Assembly (NCBI GenBank): GCA_030267965.1
Contig: BRYA01000341.1
Span: forward strand, 34,030-98,029
Length of the DNA: 64,000 nucleotides
Direction of reading: 5' to 3'
Origin: Triparma columacea
Lineage: Eukaryota; Sar; Bolidophyceae; Parmales; Triparmaceae
In this document: one piece after another, positions 10,674-21,339 of the stretch
Numbering within the stretch: the stretch's first letter is position 1
How the letters are laid out: each line of letters opens with the position of its first letter
Notes under the pieces: model-generated
Told to the model about the DNA's origin: nothing
Databases searched by the model: none
What the model saw: only the letters and a program-made list of their open reading frames with translations
Translations under genes and position numbers: made by a program

Positions 10674-12508
10674 ATGGGAATTGCTCTCCAATTTTCCAAT
10701 TTCCTTTTTTGGGTCATTTTTTTGCCCCCTGTGGTCGCACCCTTGGCTAGTTCCGCGATGGACCCCCCCGCCCCGCCCCCCTCACTTAGTATCCTCTCCA
10801 CCTACATATCCATCGTAAAGTCCAGTTTTCTCCCCTTCCTCCCCTCCTGTCTCTGTCCTTCCTCCTCCCCCCCCCCTCCCCATCAGCATGTCCCCTCCCT
10901 CGATGGCGTCCGTTCCCTTTCCCTCCTCTGGGTGATATCTTTCCACACCCAGTTCTTCCTGGGCGGGATGTACAGCCATAAGTCAGCCAACCTTCTCCAT
11001 GAGACCTGCTCCAAGACCCTCCTCTGCAGGCCTCTCCTGAACGGCCACGTCGGGGTGGACGCGTTCTTCGTCCTCAGTGGTCTGCTCGTTATCCACAATC
11101 TACTCTACGACCTTTACCTCCGCCAACCCTCCCCTACCTCTGCGTCTATCAGGTGCAGGTTGCTGGCAAAGTTTGCTGTCAAGAGGTTCTTCAGGATCGC
11201 TCCCCTATTCTACTTCACCTTCTCCGTGTACTGCACAGCGGCCTCCCTCATAAGCGGCGGCGTCAAGCGCTGCGATTCCCTCGCCTTGGTATCCCAGTCT
11301 CTCCTGTTCTACCAGAACCTCGTCCCGCTCGACCAGCAGTGCATGGCGTGGGGCTGGACCGTGTCGATCGAAGTCCAGTTCTACCTCCTCGCCCCCCTCC
11401 TCCTCCTCCTCCCCTCCGCCGTCCCCTCCCTCGTCCCCCCCCGTGGCAGCCCCTCCAAGCTCCTCATAACTACGGCTGCCCTCCTCCTCATCCCCCTCCT
11501 CCTGTCCCTCCAATCACGCTTCGCCACCGCTAGCTCATACACTCCCCCCCTAGATACGGCCGTCCTCGACCTGACGGCGCACGATACCGGTAACTACTAC
11601 TTCGACAAAATGTACGCAGGCACGAGCACCAGGATATTTTCTTGCTTCATGGGTGGCATTGCCGGGTGCCTCGTAGTCGCTATAAGGGAGTTCTCCCCCC
11701 CCTCCCCCCGCCACGCCAGGAATTTCAAGGCCCTCTTCGACTCTCTCAGCTTCGTGCTCCTGTTCCTGGTAGTGAAGTGTGTCGTGTTCGCGGACTCTGC
11801 CTCCCAGGAGTCGGCGTGGCTGGCGGCTGGTGGGACCAAGGTCGGGTTCCTGGTATGGGCCCGGGTCCTATACGCGGCAGCGATTGCGGGTCTGATGGTG
11901 GCTCTGGCGGGTGCAGACGTTATGGGGAGGAAGGTTGGGGAGGAAGGCGAAAAGGTGAGGAGGCAAACTAAAAAATTGAAAGTACCATTCGAAAAGGCAA
12001 AGCAAGACAGTAGCCGGCGGACAACTTAAAAAATCATCGCTAACCCCCCCCCCCCATCCTCCCTTCCCTCATCCCTTGAAAGGCCCACTGCATATCTCCC
12101 CTGAATATCTTATCCCTCCCTACCCTTCTCTTAACCCCTTCCCGTTACCTCCCTCTCCCCGGTCCCTCCACTCACCTCCTCTCCTACGCAATGTTTCTCC
12201 TCCACCCCCTCCTCGTAAACGGCTGGTACATCCTCGTAACCCCACAACCCGGGAACTTCATTACGGAGTACATACTGGAAAAGGAGGGAATTTGGACGGG
12301 ACTGTTGGCTATAAACGTTGGAATTACGTACGTCGTCAGCGTTGGGGTACACGCTACGGTGGAGAGGCCTTTCCATGAGGTTGGTGTGTTTGTGATAAGG
12401 AGGATGGTGGGGGATGGGGGGGGGGGAACGGAGATGGAGAATTATGGTGAAGAGGGAGAGGTACTACTTGACGACAAGGAGGATAGGATTGGACACGCTG
12501 AGCTGTAG
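10674..12508 (+). CDS. Acyltransferase-3 family multispan membrane protein
   Basis: Membrane O-acyltransferase of the OafA/NRF-6 type, which moves acyl groups onto extracytoplasmic sugars or lipids; substrate unknown. Exon 1 is 10674-11954, exon 2 is 12083-12508 (acceptor GAAAG at 12082 keeps phase 0), about 568 residues. Key marks: VPSLDGVRSLSLLWVISFH (the conserved D-G-x-R-x-x-A and catalytic-His helix), GHVGVDAFFVLSGLL, VKRFFRIAPLFYF, WTVSIEVQFYL, and the last helix LSYAMFLLHPLLVNGW. An N-terminal hydrophobic stretch may be a signal anchor. The stop at 12508 is followed by four further copies of the last exon (see the repeat entry), which the normal message does not need. Confidence 0.88.
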
Positions 12509-13765
12509 AAGGAAAAGGGCGGGGGGAGGAAACGGCTGGTACATACTCGTAACCCCACTACCCGGGAACTTCATTACGGAGAACATACTGGAAAAGGAGG
12601 GAATTTGGACGGGACTGTTGGCTATTAACGTTGGAATTACGTACGTCGTCAGCGTTGGGGTTCACGCGATGGTGGAGAGGCCGTTCCATGAGGTTGGTGT
12701 GTTTGTGATAAGGAGGATGGTGGGGGATGGGGGACCGGAGATGGTGAATTATGGTGAAGAGGGAGAGGTACTACTTGACGATAAGGAGGATAGGATTGGA
12801 CACGCAGAGCTGTAGAAGGAAAAGGGCGGGGGGAGGAAACGGCTGGTACATACTCGTAACCCCACTACCTGGGAACTTCATTACGGAGAACATACTGGAA
12901 AAGGATGGAATTTGGACGGGACTTTTGGCTATTAACGTTGGAATTACGTACATCGTCAGCGTGGGGGTTCACGCGACGGTGGAGAGGCCTTTCCATGAGG
13001 TTGGTGTGTTTGTGATAAGGAGGATGGTGGGGGATGGGGGAACGGAGATGATGAATTATGGTGAAGAGGGAGAGGTACTACTTTACGACAAGGAGGATAG
13101 GATTGGACACGCAGAGCTGTAGAAGGAAAAGGAAGGGGGGAGGAAACGGCTGGTATATACTCGTAACCCCACTACCTGGGAACTTCATTACGGAGAACAT
13201 ACTGGAAAAGGAGGGAATTTGGACGGGACTTTTGGCTATTAACGTTGGAATTACGTACGTCGTCAGCGTTGGGGTACACGCGACGGTGGAGAGGCCGTTC
13301 CATGAGGTTGGTGTGTTTGTGATAAGGAGGATGGTGGGGGATGGGGGGGGGGGAACGGAGATGGTGAATTATGGTGAAGAGGGAGAGGTACTACTTGACG
13401 ATAAGGAGGATAGGATTGGACACGCAGAGCTGTAGAAGGAAAAGGGCGGGGGGAGGAAACGGCTGGTACATACTCGTAACCCCACAACCCGGGAACTTCA
13501 TTACGGAGAACATACTGGAAAAGGAGGGAATTTGGACGGGACTTTTGGCTATTAACGTTGGAATTACGTACGTCGTCAGCGTTGGGGTTCACGCGACGGT
13601 GGAGAGACCGTTCCATGAGGTTGGTGTGTTTGTGATAAGGAGGATGGTGTGGGAGGGGGGGGGGGGAACGGTGATGGAGAATTATGGTGAAGAGGGAGAG
13701 GTACTACTTTACGACAAGGAGGATAGGATTGGACACGCAGAGCTGTAGAAGGAACGGGCGGGGGG
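12219..13765 (+). repeat. Five-copy tandem array of the acyltransferase terminal exon, 307-313 bp units
   Basis: The block beginning GGCTGGTACATMCTCGTAAC starts at 12221, 12534, 12841, 13148 and 13461 (periods 313, 307, 307, 313). Copy 1 is the genuine end of the acyltransferase. Copies 2-5 keep the same open frame from NGWYILVTP to the stop after HAEL with very few changes, mostly silent or in the G run. The unit length leaves remainder 1 on division by 3, so read-through shifts frame at each copy. No good splice acceptor precedes copies 2-5 (they begin just after the previous TAG with AAGGAAAAGGGCGG). The small ORFs here are therefore not called as genes. Confidence 0.95.
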
Positions 13766-13864
13766 AGGAAATTTTGTTTGTTGTTCTCTTGAATAAGAAG
13801 TCTATTATTAACGTTTTATCTCACCCCCCCCCACCACATCAACAACCCAAAACACTAAGGGAAC

Positions 13865-14365
13865 CTAAGGGAAGCACGCGATAGCCTCGATCTCCACAAG
13901 CGCTCCCGCCGGTAAATCCCTAACAGCGAATGCGGCCCTTGCCGGTTTGCTATCCTTGAAAGTTTTATCGTAAACCTCGTTCACCGCCTTGTAGTCCTTG
14001 ATGTCTGCGACCAGGACGGTGGTCTTGACGACCTGGGGGACGGTGCCACCGGCGGCGGTGAGGATGGCAACGAGGTTCGAGAGGGCCTGGGCGGTCTGCT
14101 CCTTTACCCCACCTTCTACCATCTTCTGGTCCTTTGGGGAGAGTCCTATGCAGCCTGAAATGTAAAGCGTCTTCTTGTCGGGTGAGAGAACGGCCTGGGA
14201 GTAGGGACCTATTGCCTGGGGAGCATCGAGGGTTGATATGATGGTCTTCTTGGGGGCGAAGAAGGGGAGGGAAGAGACAAGCTGGGGGAGGAAGACGAGG
14301 GCAAGCAGGGCAGGGACAACGGGGAGGTAGCACTGGATAGACTTGGGGAGCTTCGGGTGGCCCAT
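13865..14365 (-). CDS. RIDA: RidA/YjgF family imine deaminase with N-terminal hydrophobic leader
   Basis: Hydrolyses reactive enamine/imine intermediates made by PLP enzymes (2-iminobutanoate/2-iminopropanoate deaminase). Single exon, 166 residues. The RidA domain covers about residues 45-166: ISTLDAPQAIGPYSQAV, LYISGCIGLSPKD, then KPARAAFAVRDLPAGALVEIEAIA with the substrate-binding Arg in the ARAAFAVRDLP block. Typical RidA is about 125 residues. The extra 40 N-terminal residues contain a hydrophobic helix (YLPVVPALLALVFLPQLVSS) followed by LPFFAP, consistent with an ER signal or a stramenopile bipartite plastid leader. The protein is therefore probably plastid or secretory. Confidence 0.92.
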   Translation of the reverse strand: MGHPKLPKSIQCYLPVVPALLALVFLPQLVSSLPFFAPKKTIISTLDAPQAIGPYSQAVLSPDKKTLYISGCIGLSPKDQKMVEGGVKEQTAQALSNLVAILTAAGGTVPQVVKTTVLVADIKDYKAVNEVYDKTFKDSKPARAAFAVRDLPAGALVEIEAIACFP

Positions 14366-14381
14366 CGTTTCCTGTGTGTTG

Positions 14382-14440
14382 GAGTTGGGGTGTGAGTTGG
14401 GGTGTGAGTTGGTGGGTGAGTTGGGGTGTGAGTTGGGGTT
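14382..14440. repeat. 12-bp minisatellite GAGTTGGGGTGT, five copies
   Basis: Five head-to-tail 12-bp units, the third and last slightly altered, just upstream of the RidA start codon (minus strand). It may be part of that promoter or 5' UTR. The rest of 14366-14642 shows nothing else I can name. Confidence 0.9.
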
Positions 14441-14642
14441 AAGAAGGATACGAAGCCGCAGCCTGCAGCAAAATGTCTTCTACGACAGTCTTTTGATATA
14501 ATTAATGGCTCAGGGTTGAAGTGTAAGGCTTTGTTAAGTTGGTGTTATGGTCATATTACGTATATGTGTAAGTAGAGATGTGATAATGGGTTCTTTGCTG
14601 ACCTTAAAAATGGGCCCAAAAGTCAGCCAAAAGTCCTTCAAG

Positions 14643-15475
14643 ATGTCCAAAGTTACACTGTTTGAGGACATCTTTTCTGTTACTCAATTAAACCCTGAGG
14701 TAAGCAAACGAATGCAATTAGATGGTTGTAATCCAATGAATCATGAATTGAAAGGAGAAATGCTACACACCCTCGAATGGCGATCCATGAATTGCCTAAG
14801 TACTCAGCTCTACATCATTTTTATCGCACTAAATTACAACATGCGATACAACACTACAATCGTTACCAACGACATACCATTTATGTTTCATTTCTTTTCA
14901 AATTGAGCCAAATTATGACAACTACTCAACACCTTCCCCCGACCAACCCAATACCAACCAAATACCAACCCAATGACCACACTAAAATACATCCAAACTC
15001 CTCTACAATACCCCCTCTAACTTCAACTAACCCTCTACCCCCCACATCACCCCCATAACCCCCTCAGGGTAAAAAATTCGAGAAGGTAGACCGTCTTTCT
15101 GCCGAGGGTACCTCATACAATTGCAAGCTCCTCCTAGATTTCAACTCTGAGATCTACCGCATCCCCGCCAACTCCAAGATCTCCCTCCTCCTCGCCTCCA
15201 CCCTCTCCCTCGCCGGGGATCCCTCCTCCCCGTCCTACGACCAGTCCCTCCTTACCTCCGCCACCGTCCAAGGTGACAAGTCCATAGTCGGTTCCTTAGC
15301 CGATAACTACGAGTACGTCATGCACGGTAAGGTGTTCTCCTACGAGCACAAGGGTGGTGACCAGGTGGAGATCGACATCAGCTACGGGGGCCTCCTGATG
15401 AGGCTGAGGGGAGACCATATGCACCTCAAGAACATCGAGCCGGACAGCAACCTTTACCTACTCATTAAGCGCTAA
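14643..15475 (+). CDS. POLR2H: RNA polymerases I/II/III shared subunit RPB8 (RPABC3)
   Basis: Small OB-fold-like subunit common to the three nuclear RNA polymerases. Exon 1, 14643-14699, encodes MSKVTLFEDIFSVTQLNPE. A 368-bp intron follows (unusually long here, in AT-rich sequence), then exon 2, 15068-15475. Total 154 residues, the usual family length. Conserved blocks: LFEDIF.V..L.P.GKKFEKVDRLSA, LLLDFNSEIYRIP, DNYEYVMHGKVF, and the C-terminal GGLLMRLRGD...NLYLLIKR. The start is fixed by the N-terminal match to RPB8 from other eukaryotes. Confidence 0.96.
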
Positions 15476-15559
15476 CGAACGGCGGGACCGTGTGTTTCTA
15501 AATTTTTACTTTTTTAGCCCCCTTTACCCTTATTTCGTTAGTATGTGTGTGTCCTTCCC

Positions 15560-16698
15560 TTACAAGGACAGCTTAAGTACGTTGTCATTAAAGCTCTCCA
15601 GCAGTCCCAGCAGCCCCAGATCAGCCTCCCTGTCCCCGAACTCCTCAAGTTCCGTCCCTTCCCCCTTCTTCACGTACGCATAGTATATCCCGTCCTTGTC
15701 CTTCAAGATCCTCACGTCGTTCGAAAGGTAGAACGTTTCCAAAGTAGCCTTTGGGTTATCGTAGGTTGAGTTGACGCTCTCGATGAAGTCACCCAGTGCT
15801 TGTGTGTCGAGCACGGCGTTTTCCCCGTCAAGCAATCCCCTGAGTAGGGGGATGTTGCTGCCCTTGATCCTGACGTTCTTCATCCCCACCTTTACTATGT
15901 CACCACCCTCCTCCTCCTCCATCGTACCGGTGCTAACGATGCAACCCTCGATCTGAAATGGTAGCCCCCCGCTGTAAAAGTTGAGGAAGGGTACGGAGCC
16001 TACCACCGTGTTGAACTCGTTAACGATGGTTCCGTCCTCCATTATCACCTGCTCAACCGGGCCGATTCGGCTAATCGCTAGGGCCTTCCGGTGCATCTCA
16101 CAGAACCAGCTGAACTTAGCAGCATCGTCAGGTGTTTTACAGACAGCGCGAGCGGTTAGGAAGAAGGGGGAGGACCTAAACAAACCCTCTGGTGATGTTG
16201 AGTATACAAGCGTCCATCGACCGACTGCTGAAGCTGCGGAACTCATTGTGGAACCCAAACCTGACCTCTCGGACTTCAACAGATCCATGGCACTCTCGAA
16301 CTCAGAGGCAGTGTAGCGAACACCTGAGAGAGAGGAAGGGGGAAACTCACCACGCAAGGTGGTGGAAGAAAAATCTAGAAGGTAAGACTTGAGACCACCA
16401 CTACCTGACCAACCAACTGAGGGGGAAGGGAGAGGGGCAGTGAATTTGTGATGTTAGAGGGGGAGTAAATTTGTGATGTTAAAGGGAGGGTCGACGAGGC
16501 TAAGAGGTAGCTTGAAGAAGATAAAAAATGCTGACCTGGCTCTGGTTCCGCGGGGAGGGGCTCAACGACTGGTTCAACATCACTTGGAGGCTCGGAAAAA
16601 AGGGACGTGCGGAAAGATCGATGAGGGAGAAGGGGAGTGTACGGAGATGCTGGTGCGCATAGCAACCAGAGGGAAAATATTGCGTGGACTTTTCGCAT
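15560..16698 (-). CDS. Plastid-lipid-associated protein / fibrillin
   Basis: Plastoglobule or thylakoid-associated lipid-binding protein. Three exons on the minus strand: 16698-16536, 16416-16351, 16323-15560, with consistent phases, 330 residues. The N-terminus MRKVHAIFSLWLLCAPAS is a hydrophobic signal followed by a Ser/Arg-bearing segment (LLPHRSFRTSLF), as in bipartite plastid leaders of secondary algae. The PAP/fibrillin domain begins near residue 70 and shows VGRWTLVYSTSPEGL (the conserved RW.L.Y..S), NTVVGSVPFLNFYSGG, and the C-terminal TFYLSNDVRILKDKDGIYYAYVKK. It is head-to-head with topoisomerase II, 175 bp between start codons. This gene is the best evidence in the window for a plastid. 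Confidence 0.9.
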
Positions 16699-16873
16699 TT
16701 TTTTGAGAAAAAGACTTTAGGGCAAAGAAGGGGAATAAGGACAGTACCGTTGCGACATAATAGGAACGTTACCGCATATAATACGCTTGCTACACCCAAA
16801 ATCTTCATCACGATAATATTTGATCCAACCTTCCCACCTTTTTTCATTTCTACCTCCGCCGCCCAGCCCGACA

Positions 16874-19800
16874 ATGAGGTCTTTCACCTCTCTCAGTCCT
16901 TCCCGCCCCCTCCACCGTCGTTTAATGTCCACCCAGATCGAGGACCTATACAGCCGCAAGTCCCCTGTCGAGCATGTGCTCCTCCGTCCTGGCATGTACG
17001 TTGGTAGCACGACTGCTAGGCCTGACCCTAACCAGTTCATGCCAGCCAAGGGGAAGGACGGAAGGTTGAGTATGAGGTTGGCACCGAGGACGATCAAAAA
17101 CACCCCGGCGTGCGTCAAGATATTCGACGAGGTGAGGGAAGGAGTGTCACACCGAAGTTCAAACCGGGCCACAAAATCAAGTACTTAACCCTCCCCTTTC
17201 CCTCGCTTCCCCTTCGCCATCCCACCACCACTTCCAGATAATAGTGAACGCCACAGACAATCTAACCCGCTGCAAGTCTACCTCCATCCTCCACGTTGAC
17301 ATTGATGTCTCCACCAACACCATCTCCGTCTGCAATGATGGTTCCACCGTTCCCCTCGACGTCCACAAGAGCGAGAACATGCACCTGCCCCAGCTGATAT
17401 TCGGCAACCTCCTGACCGGAAGCAACTTCAATGACGAGGGATCAACGACGGGGGGAAGGCATGGGTACGGGGCGAAACTAACTAACATATTCTCGAAGGA
17501 ATTTAAGGTGGAGTGCAACGACCACAGGAAGAAGGTGAGAGGGTTGCCTGGACGCCTCCCCCCCCACCTATTAATCTCCTCCAACCCCCCCCCCCCTCCC
17601 CCCCCTCTCCCCCCCCAGCTGAACTACACCCAGTCTTGGTCTTCCAACATGCAGTCCCACACCCCCCCAACCATCGTCCCTTCTACCCTCGCCACCTGCC
17701 CCAACCCCGCCTTCCCTCCCAGCACCTCCTACACCCGAATCACTTACACCCTCGACCTCGACGCCTTGAAAATCGGCTCCCCCAACCTGCCCCCCGGGGA
17801 CTACGTTGCCATGAGCAGGAGGGTAGTGGACGTGGCTGGAACGACGAAGTTCAAGGAAGTGGTGCTCAACGGGGTGAAGATAGAGGTGAAGGACTTCATG
17901 GAGTACGCGGAGATGTTCGGGGAGGAAACCAGTTACCAGAAGATTAACGATAGATGGGAGATTGCCGTCTCCCCCACCCCAAAAGGTATGGAATCCTCGT
18001 CCGAGAGCAACAGCATATCCTTCGTAAACGCTATCGCCACGACTCGGGGTGGCACCCACGTGAACTCCGCCCAGAACCAGATCGTCAAGCACATCCAGAA
18101 CCACTTCTCGAAGAAGTACCCGAACCTGCCCGCTGCCTCCCCCCACATAATAAAAAACCACTTCATGCTCTTCCTCAACGGCAAAGTCGAGGACCCGAGC
18201 TTCGACAGCCAGAGCAAGGAGCTCCTTACGACCCCCCCCAAGGACTACGGTTCCACCCTCTCTCTTCCCTCTTCCTTCCTCAACAAGGTGACGTCAGGCT
18301 CAGTCGGGGAGGCCATCCTGGAGCACCTCAAGAGGAACGAGAGGAAGAAGTTCGACAAGATATTCAAGGGTGCGAAGAAGAAAGGGGTAGACGTGCCGAA
18401 GCTGGACGACGCGAATATGGCTGGGAGCAAGGAGGCGACAAAGTGCACCTTGATACTGACAGAGGGAGACTCCGCCAAGGCCCTCGCCGTCAGCGGACTC
18501 GAAATAGTGGGCCGGGACTACTACGGTGTCTTCCCCCTAAGAGGCAAGGTCCTTAACGTCAGGGACGTCTCGGTTAAACTGTTATCGAACAACGCGGAGG
18601 TCAAGGCCCTTTCAACGATATTGGGGCTGGACTTCTCGAAGAAGTACGAAACGAAGGAGGAGCTCGAAACCCTCCGCTACGGGCGGATAATGCTAATGAC
18701 TGATCAGGACGCGGACGGGTCCCACATCAAGGGCCTGGTGATGAACTTTGTGCATTACTTTTGGCCGGCGCTCCTTAAGGTGAAGCCCAACTTCATCGGC
18801 ATGCTTCTGACGCCCCTGGTGAAGTGCTTCAAGGGGAAGGAGGAGGTGTCGTTCGGGAGCATGAACGAGTTCCAGAGGTGGTGGGACGAGGAGCCGAGGA
18901 AGGGCTGGAGGGTCAAGTACTACAAGGGGCTGGGGACTAGCACGGCGCAGGAGGGGAAGGAGTACTTCAGGAACCTCGAAGGGATGACCAAACTATTCGA
19001 GTACGAGGAGGGGGACGGGGAATCTCTAGATATGGCGTTCGACAAGTCCAAGAGCGAGGAGAGAAGGAGCTGGCTGCTGGACAAGTTCGACGCAACCTCC
19101 ATTCCCAACTTCGGCCCTCTAGTCGCTTACAAGGACTTCGTCGACGAGGAGCTCATCCACTTTTCAGCCGCCGACAATATCCGCTCCATACCCAATGTCG
19201 TTGACGGCCTGAAGCCGTCCCAGAGGAAAGTCTTGTACGCCTGCTTCAAGAGGAATTTGAAGAACGAGATAAAGGTCGCCCAGCTCGCAGGCTACATCGC
19301 GGAGCAGACGGCGTACCACCACGGCGAGGCGTCCCTCCACACCACTATAATCGGAATGTGTCAGGACTTCGTTGGCTCGAACAACATCAACCTCCTCACG
19401 CCCTCCGGACAGTTCGGGACTAGGCTCACCGGCGGCAAGGACTACGCGTCCCCTCGCTACATCTTTACCTGCCTGATGCCCCACACGAGGAAGCTGTTCT
19501 CCGATTTGGATGACACCCTCCTCGACTACCTCGAGGACGACGGTCAGATGATCGAGCCATCCTACTTCGTTCCCACCCTGCCCATGCTCGCGATCAACGG
19601 AGCCCAGGGGATAGGCACGGGCTGGAGCACGTCGATACCCCCCCACAACCCCTTGGACGTCATCAACTACATCAGGGCCAGGATCGACGGGAGGCAGGGG
19701 GAGCTTCTGCCCCTGCAACCTTGGATTAAAGGATTCAAGGGGACGTACAAAGAAGGGAAGAACGGCGTCATCAGCAGGGGAAAAATAAATGCCATCGACA

Positions 19801-20507
19801 AGGGGGTGGTCGAGATAACGGAGCTCCCCGTCGGCAGGTGGACGAACGATTACAAGGAAATCCTGATGAAGATGAAGGAGAAGGGGGACATCAAGGGCTT
19901 CACCGAGAACCACACGACGGACTCGACATGCTTCGACGTCTCTCTGCCCCCCCAGGTTTTGGCTCGGAACAAGAAGGCGCTGCACAAGTTCTTCAGGCTG
20001 GAGACCAACGTCAACGTTACAAACATGAACGCATTCGGGGCCGACGGGGTCGTCAGGAAGTACGAGAGAATCGAGGACATGATCGAGGACTGGTTCTCGG
20101 TCAGGTCGGAGGTATACGTGAGGAGGAAAGAGGAGAGGCTCAAGGTGCTGGAGCACGAGAACCAGCTCCTTCAGAGCAAGGCGAGGTTCATCGACCTGGT
20201 GCTGGGGAAGGAGATTGAATTGTTTGGAGGGATGCCCAAGGGGGAACTGGTCAACATTCTGAACAAAAAGGAATTTAAGGGCAAGGGGGAGCTGGATGCT
20301 ATTCTTGACGGGGGGGAATGGGAGGGGGGGGAAGATTCATATGACTATTTGTTCAGCATGAATGTGAGCAGCTTCACGAGAGAGAGGATAGAAGCGATGG
20401 AGAAGGACAAGAGCATGAAGGTGAAGGAGCTGGAGGATGTTAGGGGAGAGAGCGCGGAGGACATGTGGAAGAGGGAGCTGGACGAGCTAGAGAGGATTGT
20501 TGTTTAG
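16874..20507 (+). CDS. TOP2: Type IIA DNA topoisomerase (eukaryotic topoisomerase II), compact form
   Basis: ATP-driven double-strand DNA passage enzyme. Three exons: 16874-17131, 17238-17534, 17619-20507 (second intron 84 bp, so the frame also stays open through it), 1147 residues. Domains: GHKL ATPase with NATDN and GGRHGYGAKLTNIFS (about residues 88-172); transducer; TOPRIM with LTEGDSAKALAVSG and DQDADGSHIKGL; breakage-reunion domain with GGKDYASPRYIFT, the active Tyr near residue 799. The coiled-coil gate follows and the protein stops about 60 residues later. The long charged C-terminal domain of nuclear topo II (human 1531 aa) is absent. The start MRSFTSLSPSRPLHRRLMSTQ precedes the canonical QIEDLY..K.P.EHVLLRPGMYVG and resembles an organelle presequence. 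Met18 (MSTQ) is an alternative start. Confidence 0.96.
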
Positions 20508-20541
20508 ATACTAGAGTTTAGATGTTGATGTATTTTCAGAA

Positions 20542-20883
20542 CTAACTTGACAACATTTTATACCCACCGTGGCAAAGACCTACACCAGTCATTCCCTTGA
20601 ATATCCGCATGTTTGCGTCGGGGTGGACTCTTCCTCGGAGACTCGTCATTGTTACGAAGGTCAAAGGGAGCCAGATGAGGGGAAGGAAGTTCTCAACTTT
20701 GGCCCATGGGAGCTTTCGTATGACGTTAGGGTTCCAGGAAATTTCGCTAATTTGTTGGGTGGTTGGGCGACCGGCGGAGGCTCTGGCGGAGGCTCCGGCG
20801 GAGGCTCCGTTGGTCTCATCACATGTTGCAAATCCTCCTTGTACTGCAAGAGGTCGCAGAAGGTTTAAAAGCGATTCTGACAT
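20542..20883 (-). CDS. Small hypothetical protein with one membrane segment
   Basis: Not recognised. 113 residues from an ATG at 20883. It has an N-terminal polar part, an Ala/Ser/Gly repeat (NGASAGASARASAG, encoded by a 12-bp GGAGGCTCYGGC-type DNA repeat at about 20770-20810), then a hydrophobic stretch FLPLIWLPLTFVTM that could span a membrane, and a C-terminal RIFKGMTGVGLCHGGYK. It could be a small mitochondrial or ER protein. It is a single exon converging with topoisomerase II (34 bp between stops). The repeat gives some opposite-strand ORFs that I discarded. Confidence 0.5.
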   Translation of the reverse strand: MSESLLNLLRPLAVQGGFATCDETNGASAGASARASAGRPTTQQISEISWNPNVIRKLPWAKVENFLPLIWLPLTFVTMTSLRGRVHPDANMRIFKGMTGVGLCHGGYKMLSS

Positions 20884-21339
20884 CTTTTAGAAGGACTATA
20901 ATAGACCAACGCGTAGTGTAATATATTGATGTCGTAATGTGAGTGTAAAACTATGCGAATTTGCGGTGAATTTGCCTATTTTGTTTGGAGTTTGCTTCCA
21001 GTTTTCACCTTTTTGATCCATTTTGTTTTTCCCCTAAAAATATTGTACGTGATTAAAAAGACGAATTCATGGACACCAACGTGCTACTTCGATAGTTAGT
21101 TTGATTATAAGCATTCGATAGCGCCTATCAAGCCGGTTTAACCCTGGTTCCACTATTCACTTCTTTCGATGCTGAGGCTGATTTGAAATTTGAAAGGATA
21201 AACGTCGCCCTCTTTGATTGCATGTTTCGTGATGCCACAATATATCTATTTTACTTATCCTTGTTCCACCTAAATTACCAAAACCTCCCACTAACTCCAT
21301 GAATCTCCCCCCTCCCACCACCACCCCTCTCGACAGCAG
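20884..21339. other. Intergenic, AT-rich, upstream of dynamin
   Basis: No coding signal. CTCTCGACAGCAG directly before the dynamin ATG looks like a splice acceptor, so a 5' UTR intron probably lies here. Confidence 0.5.

Noticed and set aside
12414..13748. Four ORFs of 120-130 codons in a row
   Set aside because: They are the repeated terminal exon read with shifted leaders; no own promoters or acceptors are visible, so they are described as a repeat array, not genes.
17513..20218. Other-frame ORFs within topoisomerase II
   Set aside because: GC-rich codon bias opens several frames; only one frame carries the conserved motifs.
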